A stretch of 64,000 nt of DNA, taken from the NCBI RefSeq assembly GCF_023278565.1, contig NC_064676.1, positions 7,502,001-7,566,000 of the forward strand, written 5' to 3'. The notes beneath the pieces were generated by a model. That model saw nothing but the letters and a program-made list of their open reading frames with translations, had not been told where the DNA came from and did not search any database. This DNA comes from Colletotrichum lupini (taxonomy: Eukaryota > Ascomycota > Sordariomycetes > Glomerellales > Glomerellaceae). Position numbers and translations under genes: made by a program. This document shows, piece after piece, positions 47,043-58,956 of the stretch; position 1 is the stretch's first letter, and each line of letters begins with the position of its first letter.

Positions 47043-47864
47043 TCATTGGGCCACATGAGCGCCAAACAGAACAACGACCGACGTGACAGCCCATATTAGG
47101 CTCTTGTTCAGCGTTCGCTGGGCAGCAGCGGCGGAGCCCGTCGGCGAAGCCGTGGCTGACGCAGTTGCGTAGGTCCCCAAATGAAGTTGACTGGAGATAC
47201 TCGTAGCCTGCGCTTCGTTGACTGTTGCCCTACAAGGCTCTGCTGTGAAGGTCACATTGGTCGTGATGGCACATGACATCGGGCTGGTGACTGGATCGTC
47301 GTACGCTCCATCATAAAGACCGTGATATGTCGTCAATGACGCGTAGTTAATCATGCCCAAAGCAGTTGGGCATGTCCCAGTGAAGGTTGGTGTCGGGGCT
47401 CCCTGCTCAATGGTGAAGTCGAAAGTGCCGTTGCCGATCTTTTCGTTGGCTGAATACTCGACCCAGGTTTTGGAAAGATTACACCAAGGTCCGGTATGAA
47501 TGGTCCAGTAGAACGTGTACTCGCCCACGTCAAGTACATCTGCGTAGCGGGCCTCTATGTGCGGGTTGTCGGGATAGGTTGTGTCGTTCTTCAGGATGGA
47601 CCCAATGGTGTTGAAAGGTAGTCTCTGTATTTGTCCATGGGGCTTCTTGTAGATATCCCATGAGAAAACCCAGCCGAAATGATAGGCGACATTGGGGTTT
47701 TGCAGTGAAAAGAGGACCGGGAAGCCGTCGTTTGTTTTGGAGTATTTCCCACCTGCGCGGGGGAACACGAGGTCGAGCTCAATGGCATTGGTCGGTAGCT
47801 GAGCCGTTGCTAAGTGCGTTACAAAGAGAAAGACGATCGTGACCATGCCGTAGAAGACACCCAT
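47043..47864 (-). CDS. DUF7136-type surface protein with signal peptide and probable GPI anchor
   Basis: Single exon. I choose the ATG at 47864, which begins a clear signal peptide (MGVFYGMVTIVFLFVTHLATA); the frame stays open upstream to an ATG at 47933, which would add 23 residues before it. Mature part of about 250 aa: IELDLVFPRAGGKYSKT and FPVLFSLQNPNVAYHFGW match the start of DUF7136, an uncharacterised fungal extracellular domain. Several N-glycosylation sequons (NDT, NLS, NGT, NVT) and paired cysteines are present. The C-terminus has a Ser/Thr/Ala-rich linker (ATASATASPTGSAAA) followed by a hydrophobic tail, which suggests GPI anchoring at the cell surface. Function unknown. Confidence 0.75.
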   Translation of the reverse strand: MGVFYGMVTIVFLFVTHLATAQLPTNAIELDLVFPRAGGKYSKTNDGFPVLFSLQNPNVAYHFGWVFSWDIYKKPHGQIQRLPFNTIGSILKNDTTYPDNPHIEARYADVLDVGEYTFYWTIHTGPWCNLSKTWVEYSANEKIGNGTFDFTIEQGAPTPTFTGTCPTALGMINYASLTTYHGLYDGAYDDPVTSPMSCAITTNVTFTAEPCRATVNEAQATSISSQLHLGTYATASATASPTGSAAAAQRTLNKSLIWAVTSVVVLFGAHVAQ

Positions 47865-48719
47865 ATTGCGCCCGAAAGCGCCTCGGAGAGGCGGATTGAA
47901 TGAATGTCGAAATGGGCTGACGGAAGAAACCACTCATGCATCTCACATCAGAAAAGGAGGAACTTCGTTTGGGAAATTGGACGGATCCTTCGACCCCATG
48001 AGATCTTGGCAACATTAGCGGCTCCGTCTCTCGGCCGAGAATCCAGTCAGCTCCGGTACGAGGGCATTTACCAACTGCACTAAAAGCGGTCCACTATTGG
48101 TGCTAGATTCGGGCTATTCGTAAAGTAAGAGTATCAGTAATTAGATTGCAGCAACTCACCAACTCTAAACGGCATGAATATCACGTCATGTTCGTGGACG
48201 TGATTAGGGTGGAAAGAGGAATGGTCATTTCCGCGACGCCAGCAAGATTTCCCCAAATGAAGATGATTTGCCAATCTGAGTGATGATGTCTACGAAACTT
48301 TAAACAAGAGAAACAATCATATTCACTCATGATAAGAATATAAATGTAGGTGAAGTAATTATCAAATTCTGTACGTGAACTTCATAGACGATACCATTTG
48401 TTTTGCAACCTTTTCCCCTGGAGCTGCCAGTAGTCTCTCAAAGGCTCGTGCAGAAGCCGAGAAGCCGATATATATATTGCAAACCCGAGAAGATCGCTGT
48501 TTGCTGAAGATCGTTCATAGTTAATTGTAACTCTTATCGTTCCCGCATTTTGACTTCAAGCATAAGAATAAATAATCAATCATTTCCATTGTTGATATTG
48601 ACCTGGCGGTCCGAGCCGGACATTTTCTAGTTACTTTCCTTCATTCCACGTCTTCTTCAGACTCCAGCCATCCACATATATCTTCGTCTCCACGGCATAA
48701 TGAAATAAGTGTGCTCTAC
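47865..48719. other. Intergenic region
   Basis: About 0.85 kb: promoter side of the DUF7136 gene and 3' side of the tartrate dehydrogenase-like gene. The part 48240-48660 is somewhat AT-rich with TATATATA at about 48470, but shows no RIP pattern and no repeat match. Confidence 0.45.
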
Positions 48720-49817
48720 TCACTTCCTCTCCCCCAGTGCCACAATTTCTGCCTCAATAGCTGCTCCAAACGCCGTCGTGTTGCCTGAGCCCTTCATATC
48801 TGGGGTCAAAACCGCGGCTTCTGCGCGTCCCAACACGTTCTCAATGGCCTTCAGTACCAAGCTTGCAGCGTCCGTAAAGCCAAAGTGTTGGAGCAGCATC
48901 TGACCAGCCCAGATCATTCCAACAGGATTGGCTACGCCTTTGCCAGCGATGTCGGGTGCGCTGCCATGCACCGGCTCGAACAAGCTAGGAAACTTGCCAT
49001 CTGGGTTGATGTTTGCTGAAGGAGCAATGGCAATAGTACCTGTGCAAGCAGGTCCCAAGTCCGATAGAATGTCGCCAAACAAATTACTTCCAACGACAAC
49101 GTCAAAGATGTCTGGGCGTTGTACGAAGTGGGCAGTGAGGATATCGATGTGGTACTTGTCAACCTGGACATCTTCATAGTTCTTCGCCATCTCTACCACA
49201 CGAGAGTCCCAATAAGGCATGGATATGCTGATACCATTGCTCTTGGTGGCACTTGTGAGACACTTGCGAGGACGGCTTTGAGCGAGGTCGAACGCATAAC
49301 GAAGCACCCTGTCAACACCAACTCTAGTCATGACAGTCTCTTGGATAACAGTCTCCCGGTCGGTTCCCTCAAATATTTTGCCGCCAATACTGCTGTACTC
49401 GCCCTCGGTGTTCTCACGAACAATCCAGAAGTCAATATCGCCTGGCTTCCGATTGGCCAAGGGAGAGGTGACGCCGGGCATCAGACGACAGGGACGCAGG
49501 TTGATGTATTGGTCGAACTCGCGGCGGAACTTGAGCAAGCTACCCCAGAGAGAGACATCGTCGGGAACTTGGTCTGGCATGCCCACAGCGCCGAAGTAGA
49601 TGGCGTCAAACTTGAGAAGCTTCTCCTTCCAGTCCGAAGGCATCATCTGCCCATGCTTGTGGTAGTATGCGCAACTGGCAAAGTCGAACCACTCAAACTC
49701 CAGCGTAAGTTTGAAGATTTTGGCGACAGCTTCGAGACTCTTGATACCCCATGGCATGACCTCGACGCCGATGCCGTCGCCAGGGATGACTGCGATCTTG
49801 AGGGGTTGAGGAGACAT
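48720..49817 (-). CDS. Tartrate / D-malate dehydrogenase (decarboxylating), isopropylmalate dehydrogenase family
   Basis: Single exon, 365 aa, normal family length. Motifs in order: IPGDGIGVEV (11-20), INLRPCRLMPG (105-115), RENTEGEYSSIGG with catalytic Y141 (134-146), SATKSNG with K192, the metal ligands D225, D249 and D253 (ILTAHFVQ; SNLFGDILSDLG), and EPVHGSAPDIAGKGVANP (281-298). The MPWG segment after the nucleotide loop and LRPCRLMPGVTSPL fit the tartrate/D-malate branch, not isopropylmalate or isocitrate dehydrogenase. Expected reaction: NAD- and Mn2+/K+-dependent oxidation of D-malate to pyruvate plus CO2, or of tartrate. No targeting peptide seen. It is divergent from a malate dehydrogenase gene 492 bp away, which suggests a joint role in dicarboxylate catabolism (inference). 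Confidence 0.86.
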   Translation of the reverse strand: MSPQPLKIAVIPGDGIGVEVMPWGIKSLEAVAKIFKLTLEFEWFDFASCAYYHKHGQMMPSDWKEKLLKFDAIYFGAVGMPDQVPDDVSLWGSLLKFRREFDQYINLRPCRLMPGVTSPLANRKPGDIDFWIVRENTEGEYSSIGGKIFEGTDRETVIQETVMTRVGVDRVLRYAFDLAQSRPRKCLTSATKSNGISISMPYWDSRVVEMAKNYEDVQVDKYHIDILTAHFVQRPDIFDVVVGSNLFGDILSDLGPACTGTIAIAPSANINPDGKFPSLFEPVHGSAPDIAGKGVANPVGMIWAGQMLLQHFGFTDAASLVLKAIENVLGRAEAAVLTPDMKGSGNTTAFGAAIEAEIVALGERK

Positions 49818-50309
49818 TGTGGCGGTAGGTATTGATCCGACTGGTTGAACCGATGTGATGAGACCAAAATGACCGTGATCTGAACTGTCAACTTATGTGA
49901 ATGAACTTGTGTAAGACCTTTGGCAAGAGTTCAGAGTGTTCCTGAAGTCGGAGGAGTCGTATTAGCGACGGGGCGAAGACCGGCGATGCTTTCGCTTAAA
50001 TGATGAGCCGCGGGATTCGAAAGCCGACACCCTTCTTCTACCGGGGCACTTCATCCGTGAGGCTATTGTATGGATTATCGAGAGCACATCGGTAGATAGT
50101 ATCGGGGTGATTTTTTCAATAGTTGGCGCCATATTTCTTGCGTACTGCACGTGTGCTACTACATTTAGTTTGGTGATATCTGACTCACATGCTCCTGTTA
50201 CCTCAAGTCATCTCGATCATCTCCCTAAGCGCCACTGAAACATCTGACCGCTCGAAATCGTGCAATTTCAACGTTTTCGGACGCAGAAACCTCCTTACCT
50301 TCTTTCAAT
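49818..50309. promoter_or_regulatory. Shared divergent promoter of tartrate-type and malate dehydrogenase genes
   Basis: The 492 bp between two divergent ATGs (49817 minus, 50310 plus) are the only room for both promoters. No strong TATA box; several CGG and CCG triplets (49940-50035) could be half sites for a Zn2Cys6 factor but are not arranged convincingly. Confidence 0.45.
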
Positions 50310-51537
50310 ATGGTCAAAGTCGCTGTTTTGGGTGCCTCGGGGCAGATTGGACAACCCTTAAGTCTCCTACTCAAATCGGTATGACTCCAAAAGCCTCATT
50401 CATACGGTATCCAGCGTAAGGCAACTGACATACTTCATCATAGTCACTTCTTGTGACAGATCTTAGACTTTACGATGTTGTTCACGCTGTGGGCGTAGCT
50501 ACGGATCTCAACCACATTGATACTCCTTCAGTCGTTAAGGGCTATCTCCCCGAGAATGATGGTCTTCAAAAGGCTCTTAGCGGGACGGAAGTCGTACTGA
50601 TCTCTGCTGGCATTGCTCGCAAGCCGGGCATGACTCGTGATGGTTAGGCCTTCAGCTCCAGCACAACCTGAATCTTTGGGCTTACGCACTTTTAGACTTG
50701 TTCAAGACCAACGCCAGCGTCATTGCAGACTTGGCTGCTGGTGTTGCCCAATTCTGCCCGAAAGCATTTGTTGCAATTATCACCAATCCAGTCAACAGCA
50801 CAGTCCCCATTGCGGCCGAAGTGTTGAAGAAGCACAGAGTTTTCGACCCCAAGCGCTTGTTTGGCGTCACGACACTGGATGTTGTGCGCGGATCCAAGTT
50901 TGTTGCTGATGTCCTTGGCAATATCAGCCCACAGGATCTCAAGGTACCTGTTGTTGGCGGGCATTCCGGAGCAACAATCTTGCCGTTGATTAGCCAATCC
51001 CAGCCCTCAGTACAGCTTAGCCAAGAGCAGATTGAGGCTATCACAAACAGTAAGTTCATTCGTCATGAAGATGGTAAACGCGCAAGTTGATGTAGCATTT
51101 GCAGGAGTCCAATTCGGCGGGGACGAAATTGTCAAAGCCAAGACCGGTGCTGGGTCTGCGACAACATGTATGGCGTACGCTGGTTTCCGGTAAGTCCAGT
51201 CCTTTTAAGAAATACATCTGTTTAGTCCATGAATAGTTGCTTATCATGATACCCTCCTAGCTTTGCTCAAGCCATTATCAAGGCTTCTCAAGGTCAGAGT
51301 GGTATCGTGGAGCCTGCCTATGTCTACCTCCCTGGGTTGCAAGGAGGTGAGGCTGTTGCCCACAAGCTCGGAGTGAGCTATTTTGCTGTCCCGGTGACCT
51401 TCGGGCCTGGCGGTGCCGAGACCGCGCATCCCATTGGATCTTTGTCTGATTATGAAGAGGGTCTTTTGAAGGTGGCCGTTAATGAACTCGGAGGAAACAT
51501 CAAAAAGGGAGAGGCTTTCATCCAGTCACAGGCGTAA
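50310..51537 (+). CDS. NAD-dependent malate dehydrogenase
   Basis: Exons 50310..50378, 50444..50642, 50696..51049, 51105..51189 and 51261..51537 give 327 aa, close to the usual 330. Motifs: Rossmann [11 protein letters not shown] (8-18), substrate arginines in [28 protein letters not shown] with the catalytic Asp, and [10 protein letters not shown] with the catalytic His. It interconverts L-malate and oxaloacetate with NAD. The N-terminus starts directly at the Rossmann strand ([11 protein letters not shown]), so there is no mitochondrial presequence; the C-terminus (QSQA) is not a peroxisomal PTS1, so a cytosolic form is likely. It is probably a paralogue beside the housekeeping enzymes, given its pairing with the tartrate-type dehydrogenase. 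The second intron has an unusual GTTAGG donor. Confidence 0.87.
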
Positions 51538-51761
51538 AGAGACCAGCCATTGCCAGGGTAGACAATTGACAGCGACATTGGTTCTAATGTGATTCTTACT
51601 GCCTACCTAGACCAGTCTTCTCTTAGCTAAGATTGAGCGATGACGTAGCTTGACCACGTTGCCTTTTGAACTTCAAAGAATCAGTAAGCCGCCGCGCCCT
51701 TGATCAGATTCGAAGTCCAACTGAAAGACTTCACAGGCGCCAAACGACGAAGCTTTCGCTC

Positions 51762-53269
51762 TTAGTATGGATATTGTGCTTCTGCACCTGCATCGTTCAC
51801 AATGTCCAGCAGTGAACCCCATGTAGCTCCATCGAACATGTCGAAAAAGTTGTCAGTGACTCCAAACTGTCTTTCCATGACCTGATTGGATGGGTTTCTG
51901 TTGCGATCCGGAAATGTTGTGGGTATGGGAGCAAAATAGGAACTCATAGATGAGGTGTTGTTTTGAAAATTGAAGTCAGCCGGCGAGAAAAGCTGGCTGG
52001 CATCGGTTGGACGAGTCTGACTCTGGTTTGGCCGGGGGCTGTTTGGGTTGAAGTCGGATGTCTCGAAGTTGAAATGATTCTGTCTTTGGCTTTCATAGAC
52101 CCTTGGAACGGGATTGCTATCTCTTAGCCGTTGGGCTGGAATCGGGCTTCGAGTGTTATGGTTGGTGTTTGATATTGGTAGTTGCCGTCGCGGAGACATT
52201 GTACCGAGATTTATGGGCTGATCTTGTCGCCCAGACGCATTAGTGCCTCTTATCCTCTTCTTGCTTCGCTTGGCAGACTTTTGTGTGACATCTTGACCAT
52301 CCTCATGATCTGAGCCCTCAGTGGTATCTTTTCGGACTCTCTTATGTGTTTTAGGTCCCTGTGTGATACCCTGAAGCAGGACAGATAGGACTTCTCTGCA
52401 GTGTCGAGCCATTGCCCATCGTTTTGTCAACTTGTTTAACAGTTGCAGCGAAGATTCGATTCCTCTACTTTCCCATTAGCGAATTGGTAAAACACTCCAG
52501 CTGGCAACTTTGATGATACGCACGATATAGCTTTCTCAACATTGCAAACTTTGAGTCGCGCTGCTAGAGCCAGCACTAGACCACTCATCCACACAGCTGA
52601 CATGTATCCAGGCCAAAACAAAGGACCCCCCAATTCTGAATACTGCTCAATGATGCGGAGTATCGCGTAGGCAGCATTTATGCTAGTCTGTAATGCGTCA
52701 CGGAACTCTGCACGTCTTGAGTCAAGTGAAAGAGAGGGACGATTAAGTAAAAGTATGGTGTAATAGTAACTGACGAAGGGAAAGACGGTGGGGTCCGGAG
52801 TTAGCTGTGGTATGTCTTGTAAGGCTGGGGTGAAGCGCGGCTCTGTGAGATCGTTGCCATAGGCCGTCACATCCGCCTTCAGGAACAAAATTGTCTGATC
52901 ATCCATTTCTCTAGCATGAATAGACTTGTGGAAGACTTCTAGAACTCTTCCCACTAGCTGTGAGTGCCGAACATGATGTTCTAAAACAGCTTGTGTCTCT
53001 TGACGGTGGCGGAGACTCGCGGCAGCCTTGGGTGATATGCTGGATGGCGGAGGGTCGGTACTGGCTCTCTCATGTCTACCGGGTTCCTCGTCTACCTCAG
53101 GCGAGGTCTCCGTGGTCTTATCTTGAACCGCTGGAGATGATACCAACCGTTCGGGGTGGTTTGCAGGTAGGTGTAGGAAGGTGTTCTCCACTTGGCCGTG
53201 AAGATCTGACTTTGCAACTAGTTCATAGAGGTCTCGCTGGCCTGGCGGGCATACGTCGATGTCTGAGTC
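51762..53269 (-). pseudogene. Fungal transcription factor, C-terminal two exons; DNA-binding half missing
   Basis: Exons 53269..52524 and 52464..51762 join over a 59-bp intron (donor GTGCGT, branch GCTAAT, acceptor GTAG) to give 482 codons ending in TAA. The first visible exon has no start codon; it follows an ATTTAG acceptor at 53270, and an in-frame TAG lies just before it. Content: QRDLYELVAKSDLHGQVENTF, then YYYTILLLNRPSLSLDS and FWPGYMSAVWMSGLVLALAAR, typical of the helical C-terminal half of fungal-specific transcription factors, then SLQLLNKLTKRWAMARHC and a long polar Asn/Ser/Pro/Gln-rich tail. No Zn2Cys6 cluster or the usual middle-homology start exists between 53270 and the repeat boundary at about 53320. 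It is either truncated by the repeat or split, with its first exons beyond the window. Confidence 0.7.
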
Positions 53270-53320
53270 CTAAATGCCATTCTGTCACGAGTTATAGCAC
53301 GCAGCAATAGGCATACGGAG

Positions 53321-55269
53321 TGTAGTAAAAGTGGCTTAACTATTAAAGTAGAAATAGACAAAAGGAGAAGGTCTATATATACGATCTCTAAGATAAACAC
53401 GTAATTTAGCACGTAACGGGCACTTTATAAGGTGCGATTACTATCCTTATTACGTAATATACCCCCTAATTACTACCGCTAGGGAGCTATTATACCTAAA
53501 ATAGAATCTTTAAATACCCTTATAAAGGCCTAATTTAGTTAAATATAAATAAAGGAAAATTAAGCGCAAGGGATATGCGTCTTTTGAGCCGCGTTTATTA
53601 TAAATATATCTCTTTATCTAAAGTAAATAGAATCCTAACCCGGAATAGCGCGTATTTTACTACTTTTAGTATATAAATTACTAAGGGCGAGGCTACTTAG
53701 CTACTTTATATATATCTAAATTCTCGTAGCGTTACTTAGCTATTATTTTTCTTTTTTTTTTTAACCTCTCGTAGTTATTATAAGTACCCCCGTTTACTAC
53801 GCGCGCGCGCCTATACTATTAAATCGTTTACTAATTTTATTCTAAATATAAATATCTAATATATCTAGAAGTAATAGTAAGTTTTACACAATTTTTATAA
53901 TACCTCTTATATACGTATTATATAGTTTACTAAGAGTTTAAATAGGTAATAATACTAACGAGCCCCTCTAAGTCGTTACCCCCCCCTATAACCTCCTACC
54001 CGCTTACTAAGGCCCGGTTACTAAGCTCTCCCTCCCTAACTAAGAGGATATCGAGGCTACTAGTCGAGACGCCGAGGACTTTATTAAGTTTAAAGCTCTT
54101 TTTAGTAACCGTAATAAGGGTAATAATAAAGTAAATAGTAATAATAAGAGCTCTAACGGGCTTTTACTTATCCCCCCTTTAGAGTCTAAGAATAAGAATA
54201 AGACTAGTTCGGATAATAAGCCCTTTAAAAAGGGTATATCGTATACTTATTATTTTAGGAGTTTATATTTAATATTATTTTAAGGTCTAAAAAACGCAAG
54301 GCTAACTCTTTTTAAAAGGGTAGTAAGAAGTAAAAAAGAACGCTAAGAGGCTAAGGTACCCCCCGCGGTAAGTATAGTTCTTTTTACTATTCTAGGCCTA
54401 TTTAATATATACTTAGTCCCTAAGAAGCTTAAGGGAGAGGCTCTTGAGGAATAGGAGATCTAGTACTTACTCTATTTTAAAGTAGCCCTTTAGTATACCG
54501 ATACTAAGGATAATAGTCGTTATTTTATAAAAAGTAGTAGCTAGTATGCGCACTACTTTAATAGCCGTTCGGCTAAAAAGTATATCGATATACTAATCGT
54601 CTTGCGGCTAATAGCCTAGGCCCTTACTAAGGCTATTATAAGTAGCGCTCCCTCTTTTATAAGTATATTATCCTTTTTTATTATTAAGAAGCGCACTTCT
54701 AACTATAGTTTTAGTAAAATATTACTAAGCTCCGTAGTATCGTCCGCTAAATATATAATAATTAAAAGATATACGAGAACTATATTAGCTTCTATATAGA
54801 GGACTTTTTTAACGCGCGCCCCCGGTCCTCTCTTATACTTATTATAATTATTTATAATTAACCTTTTATCGCGCCGCCCGCTTTTATACCCTAAGTTATT
54901 AACTTAATAATTATTCTAGCTCCCGCGCCCCCTATTACCCCCGCTACTCTTAGCTTTATAAACTTTAAAATACGTAAAACGCGTTTTTTAGCGCGCGTAT
55001 TAACCCTCTTCTTTAGTAACGCTATACTCCTAGCAATCGCGTACTTCGTAAACTAGGAGTTTAAATAATAAGCATAAGCCTAGGTCTTATTTTTATATAC
55101 GTATACCCTATGGGGCAAGGTTATTTTATTTATTTTAGGCCTCTAGGCCGCACTCTAGGTTCCGTCTATTATTTACTTTTGGGTATTAAGTTTTTCTAAG
55201 CGTGGCCTAAATTAATTATTTTTAACTATTTTAGCTATTTATAATAGCTTCTTACGTATTATAGAGGTT
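53321..55269. other. Extra 1.95-kb 3' region of copia C with a possible antisense ORF
   Basis: Between the RNase H end and the presumed 3' LTR edge nothing reads convincingly in the sense (minus) direction. The plus strand has a protein-like frame interrupted only by TAA/TAG: about 54050-54270 (DAEDFIKFKALFSNRN, then Asn/Lys/Ser-rich) and about 54425-54880 (EALEEQEIQYLLYFKVALQ with TAG read as Gln, and following sequence). No family recognised. The 3' LTR end is not defined because its partner is outside the window. Confidence 0.4.
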
Positions 55270-58200
55270 AAGAAGTATATAGAAATATTCGAACTTAGCT
55301 CGTAAAAGGTTTTTAATAAGTCTATTTATTAGTATGTCTTTTGTTAATATATAAGTAACCTCGAAGCTACCTCTAGCGTGCTCTTATTTTAGCTATATAT
55401 TTTATATATCGATATAGTAAAGTCGAGTAGCTATTCTTTTTCCTTCCCCTACGACGAGTCGAATCGTTTACTAATTATCGTAGTTAATTAACTATACTTC
55501 TCCTAGGTTAAGGGTAATATTTTTAAAAAAGCGCTTTAGAGCTATAGTCTCTTTTATAGTTTCTTTAAAATAAAGAAGCTTAGCTTCGGTAGTTAACGTC
55601 GTAACCGTTACCTAGCGTACTAATTTTTATTAAATTAGGCCGCTAAAAAGGAATATTATATATCTCTAAGATAATCGTCGTATTACCTCGTTATTTACGA
55701 AGCTAGTATTTCTAGCTAGAAGTAATAATTGCGTACTTAGTATACTACCGTAATAGAGCGTAAGATATCTCGTTATATAGAGATATCGGATATAGTAGTT
55801 AATTATTTTAATATAAGTTGCGCTTAGGTTAGTTAAGAACTATAATAATTATAAATAAGTAAAAGCGACGTTTAGTCTAATTATAATAGCTATATAAAAC
55901 ACACTCCCGACCTTCTCTTAGTAACTCTTTATTTCCTCCTTTATTACCTACCCCTCGTTTAGTTTAAACTCTTCTTAAAGAAGAGGGGTAGCTAGATATA
56001 GTAAATTTATAAAGTCGAAGCGCTTAGTAACTCGCTCGATATATACGTTATAAATAAAGTAAACCTTACGAGTAATATAGTCTCATAAAATCCGTACTCT
56101 GAGGAAGTAATTAATCGGTCTATTCTCTTTAAGGTTAATATATTTTTTTATACCGTTAACGATCCCCTAAGCCGCTTTTTAGTCGTCTCGATAGTATAAA
56201 ATAATAAAGTTATTAACGTAGAATACTAGTATTACCTTCCTGTTTATAGTTTAGTAAATATAGATCTCCTCGTAGCTATATATTATATTTATATTACGGA
56301 GTATAGAAATAAAAGTTTAGAACTAGAGAATTAGCGAGTCTCGGAGGCTATATAGAGCGCGTTAGAGTTTGCTTACTTTATTAGTAATTTTATATCCCTC
56401 TAGGAGTTTAATAATCACTAGCTTCTCGCTCTTAAGAGGCGCGTTAAGGAATGCGTTAATAGTATTATACTAGTCTATTTTAAGGTCGAATTAAGTAGTT
56501 ATTATTATTATAAGCCTAAAGGCCTTTGCGGCGAGCGTCGAAGCGTACGTATTTTATAAGGGGTTAAGTAGTTATATATCCCCCCTTATATATATACGTG
56601 CTTTTATTTCGCTAACCTCGTTATTAACGTCGTACTTATAAGTATATACCCACTTTAATAGAAGTAGGATCCCTTATTTAGGATTACGGTCGACCTCTTC
56701 TTATATACTAATATCCCTTAGCTTTTTTATTTTTATATCTATAGTATCCCTAAGTAACTTTTATAGTTACGGTAGGAGATATTTAATATTGCTAAACTTC
56801 TTTAGTAAGCTCTAGAAGTTAACTTTAGTAAGTCGTAGTTTCTAAACTCCTCTAGAGCGCTCTAAGTAGGTCTTATAAACTGCTCCTTTTACTACTTAAT
56901 AAAGTATTATATATCCTATACTACTTTTTTCTATAGCTTTTTATTAATTAGGTATAAAAGTAGAGAGAAAGTAGTCCTAGAGGCGGTTATAGTAATTGCC
57001 GTTTCTTATATTTAAATATAAGAGCGTCGCAAAGATACTATTATTAAAGCGTTATAGAGGTCTGCGGGCCCGGTTTAAACGTCTAGGACCTAACGGAGCT
57101 TTACTTAGCACTCGATAAGGCGGTTCTTATAAGCTCTGTTCTTATATAATAATAGAGGTTTATTATAAAAGTTCCCTACTAACGTCGACTTTAGTATTAG
57201 GAATTACTTCCTCGCGATCGGTACTTCGTTTACTACGTATTTTAGCGTTTTACTAAGAGCCGTTAGGAATTAAAAGCTCGAGAACCTTTGTAATATATAT
57301 AAGCGCTCGTAAAGAGGACTATAGACTACGCAGAGCCGTCTATAACCTAGTTACTATATCCCCTTCTTTACCCCTACCCCCGAGCTCGTATAAGGGGGTT
57401 ATCTTAGGGGTTAGTAATAATAATAAGACTATATTAGCCTCTTTAGCCTTATTTACCGCACCCTAGAGTACGTCTATCGGTTATTTAGCATCCTAAATAG
57501 TTAAAAATCTAATAATAATACTATTCTTAACTATAGAGTTATTTTAAGTACTAGTATTTCCGAAGTCCAGATCTACTTCCCCGAGTGCTCGAATTAACTT
57601 ATTATTAGTATTAAAGAGTTCTTATATCTCTTAAATTACTAGATTTACTTACTCGCTTACGATAGCTTGTTCCTCGTGTGCGGGATTATAAAAGACTTCT
57701 TTATTAAACCTAATATTCCTCGTAATAAATACCTGCTCGAGCGTAGGTACCTAGACCCTATATAGGTTATGCGTTTTTAGTATATATCTAACTAGGTATC
57801 CTATATGCCCGCGGGGAAGTACTTTAAACTCCTTTTAACGTATACCCCTCTTACGATCCTTATAAAGAGGGTATACTCGGTAGCTATATATATAGAGGCT
57901 ACCGAGATACGGGGTAACTAGTTTAGAATCCCGTACTTAGTAACCCGTTTACTACTAGCGTTAATACCGCTTCTACTAGTTAATTTCTATTATAATAAGC
58001 AAATCTCTTTTATTAGCCTCCCGTGGGGTAATATTATAGATAAAGATTGCCGCTAGCACTGTTTCGTCCTATAGATTCGTAAAGAGGTTTATAAAAAGGC
58101 GCATTTTATAAGCTTTAGTAATTACGAGTTAACTTACTTTTTTAGTATTACTTACGGGTTCCTTTGTATATAAAAATAGAAGTTCTATTCTAATTCCTAG

Positions 58201-58956
58201 CTCGCTATATTACGTCTTATATACGCGTTTAACGTTTATAGTTAGGAGAGCGGTCTTATTATTATTTTTAAAAAAGTAGATTAGAGTCCCTTTTTAATAA
58301 CGAATCGCTACTTCGAGGCTCTGTAGTACGAAAAGCACTTCCTCCTCTATTTTTATTTTTAAAGGGAACCCCCTGAGCTACTTATTATATTCGTTAGAAG
58401 CTATAAGTATATATTATTATTTACTAAGAAATAGTTCGAAGTAAAAGAGATCTTAGTATATACGGTACTATAGCCGTGAGGCTCTTCTCGAGGGTAGTCC
58501 TCTTAAGACTACTATCTTAGCTTTAGATAATATATATATTTTATATTTAACTTATAATAGAGGTTTAATACGCATACCTCGAGTCTTATATAGTAATTAA
58601 CGAAGAGCATTAGGTCCGAGATAACCTATTCTAAAGTACTAGAGGAGCGCGCTATTAGACCTCTTATAGGTACGTTAATATAAGTAACGGAATTTTCTAT
58701 AGCTAACTAGTAGTATAATACTAGCTAGGCTCTATAGGATACGCTTAAGGTTTCCGAAAGAAGGATAGGATTAGAAGAGCTTATATTCGAGGAAGACTAG
58801 ATTATTCTTTTAGATAAGCTATTTTTTAATAGTGCTCTTATAAAGCGTTCCCTATCGCAAAGTGTAATCTAGACTATAATACTAGAGTGCGCTTCTATTT
58901 AGTAAAGTCTCTAAGACTATATTAATATAAAATCCCTCGACGTAAGCGACGTTCTA
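55270..58956 (-). pseudogene. Copia C integrase-reverse transcriptase-RNase H, RIP-degenerate
   Basis: Minus-strand readings: ETVLAAIFIYNITPREANKR (about 58060-58000) and RGHIGYLVRYI, HNLYRVQVPTLEQVF (about 57830-57720) from the integrase C-terminal part; FYVNNFIILYYRDD (about 56240-56190; YVDD now YVNN) and ENRPINYF from the reverse transcriptase; TYILTKDILINRLIKNLLRAKF (about 55350-55290, two residues shorter motif core TKD..RLIKNL) from RNase H. Stops are TAA/TAG only. Confidence 0.72.

Larger units (their letters stand above)
53321..58956 (-). mobile_element. Copia element C (minus strand), 3' part, interrupted by gypsy G2
   Basis: RIP-type sequence begins here at TGTAGTAAAAG, which is taken as the LTR edge because it starts with TG and unique DNA stops (CGGAG at 53316-53320 would be the target duplication; the partner is not in view). 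Copia pol can be read leftward: integrase about 58400-57690, reverse transcriptase about 57200-56050, RNase H about 55950-55270. The element's 5' part lies beyond G2. It is related to copia B in integrase motifs but is not the same family. Confidence 0.7.

Noticed and set aside
49119..49835. 238-codon plus ORF
   Set aside because: Antisense shadow of the tartrate/D-malate-type dehydrogenase, whose motifs on the minus strand are unambiguous.
40304..51537. Secondary-metabolite gene cluster
   Set aside because: No polyketide synthase, NRPS, terpene synthase, P450 or transporter gene is present; the enzymes are ordinary catabolic and secreted types.
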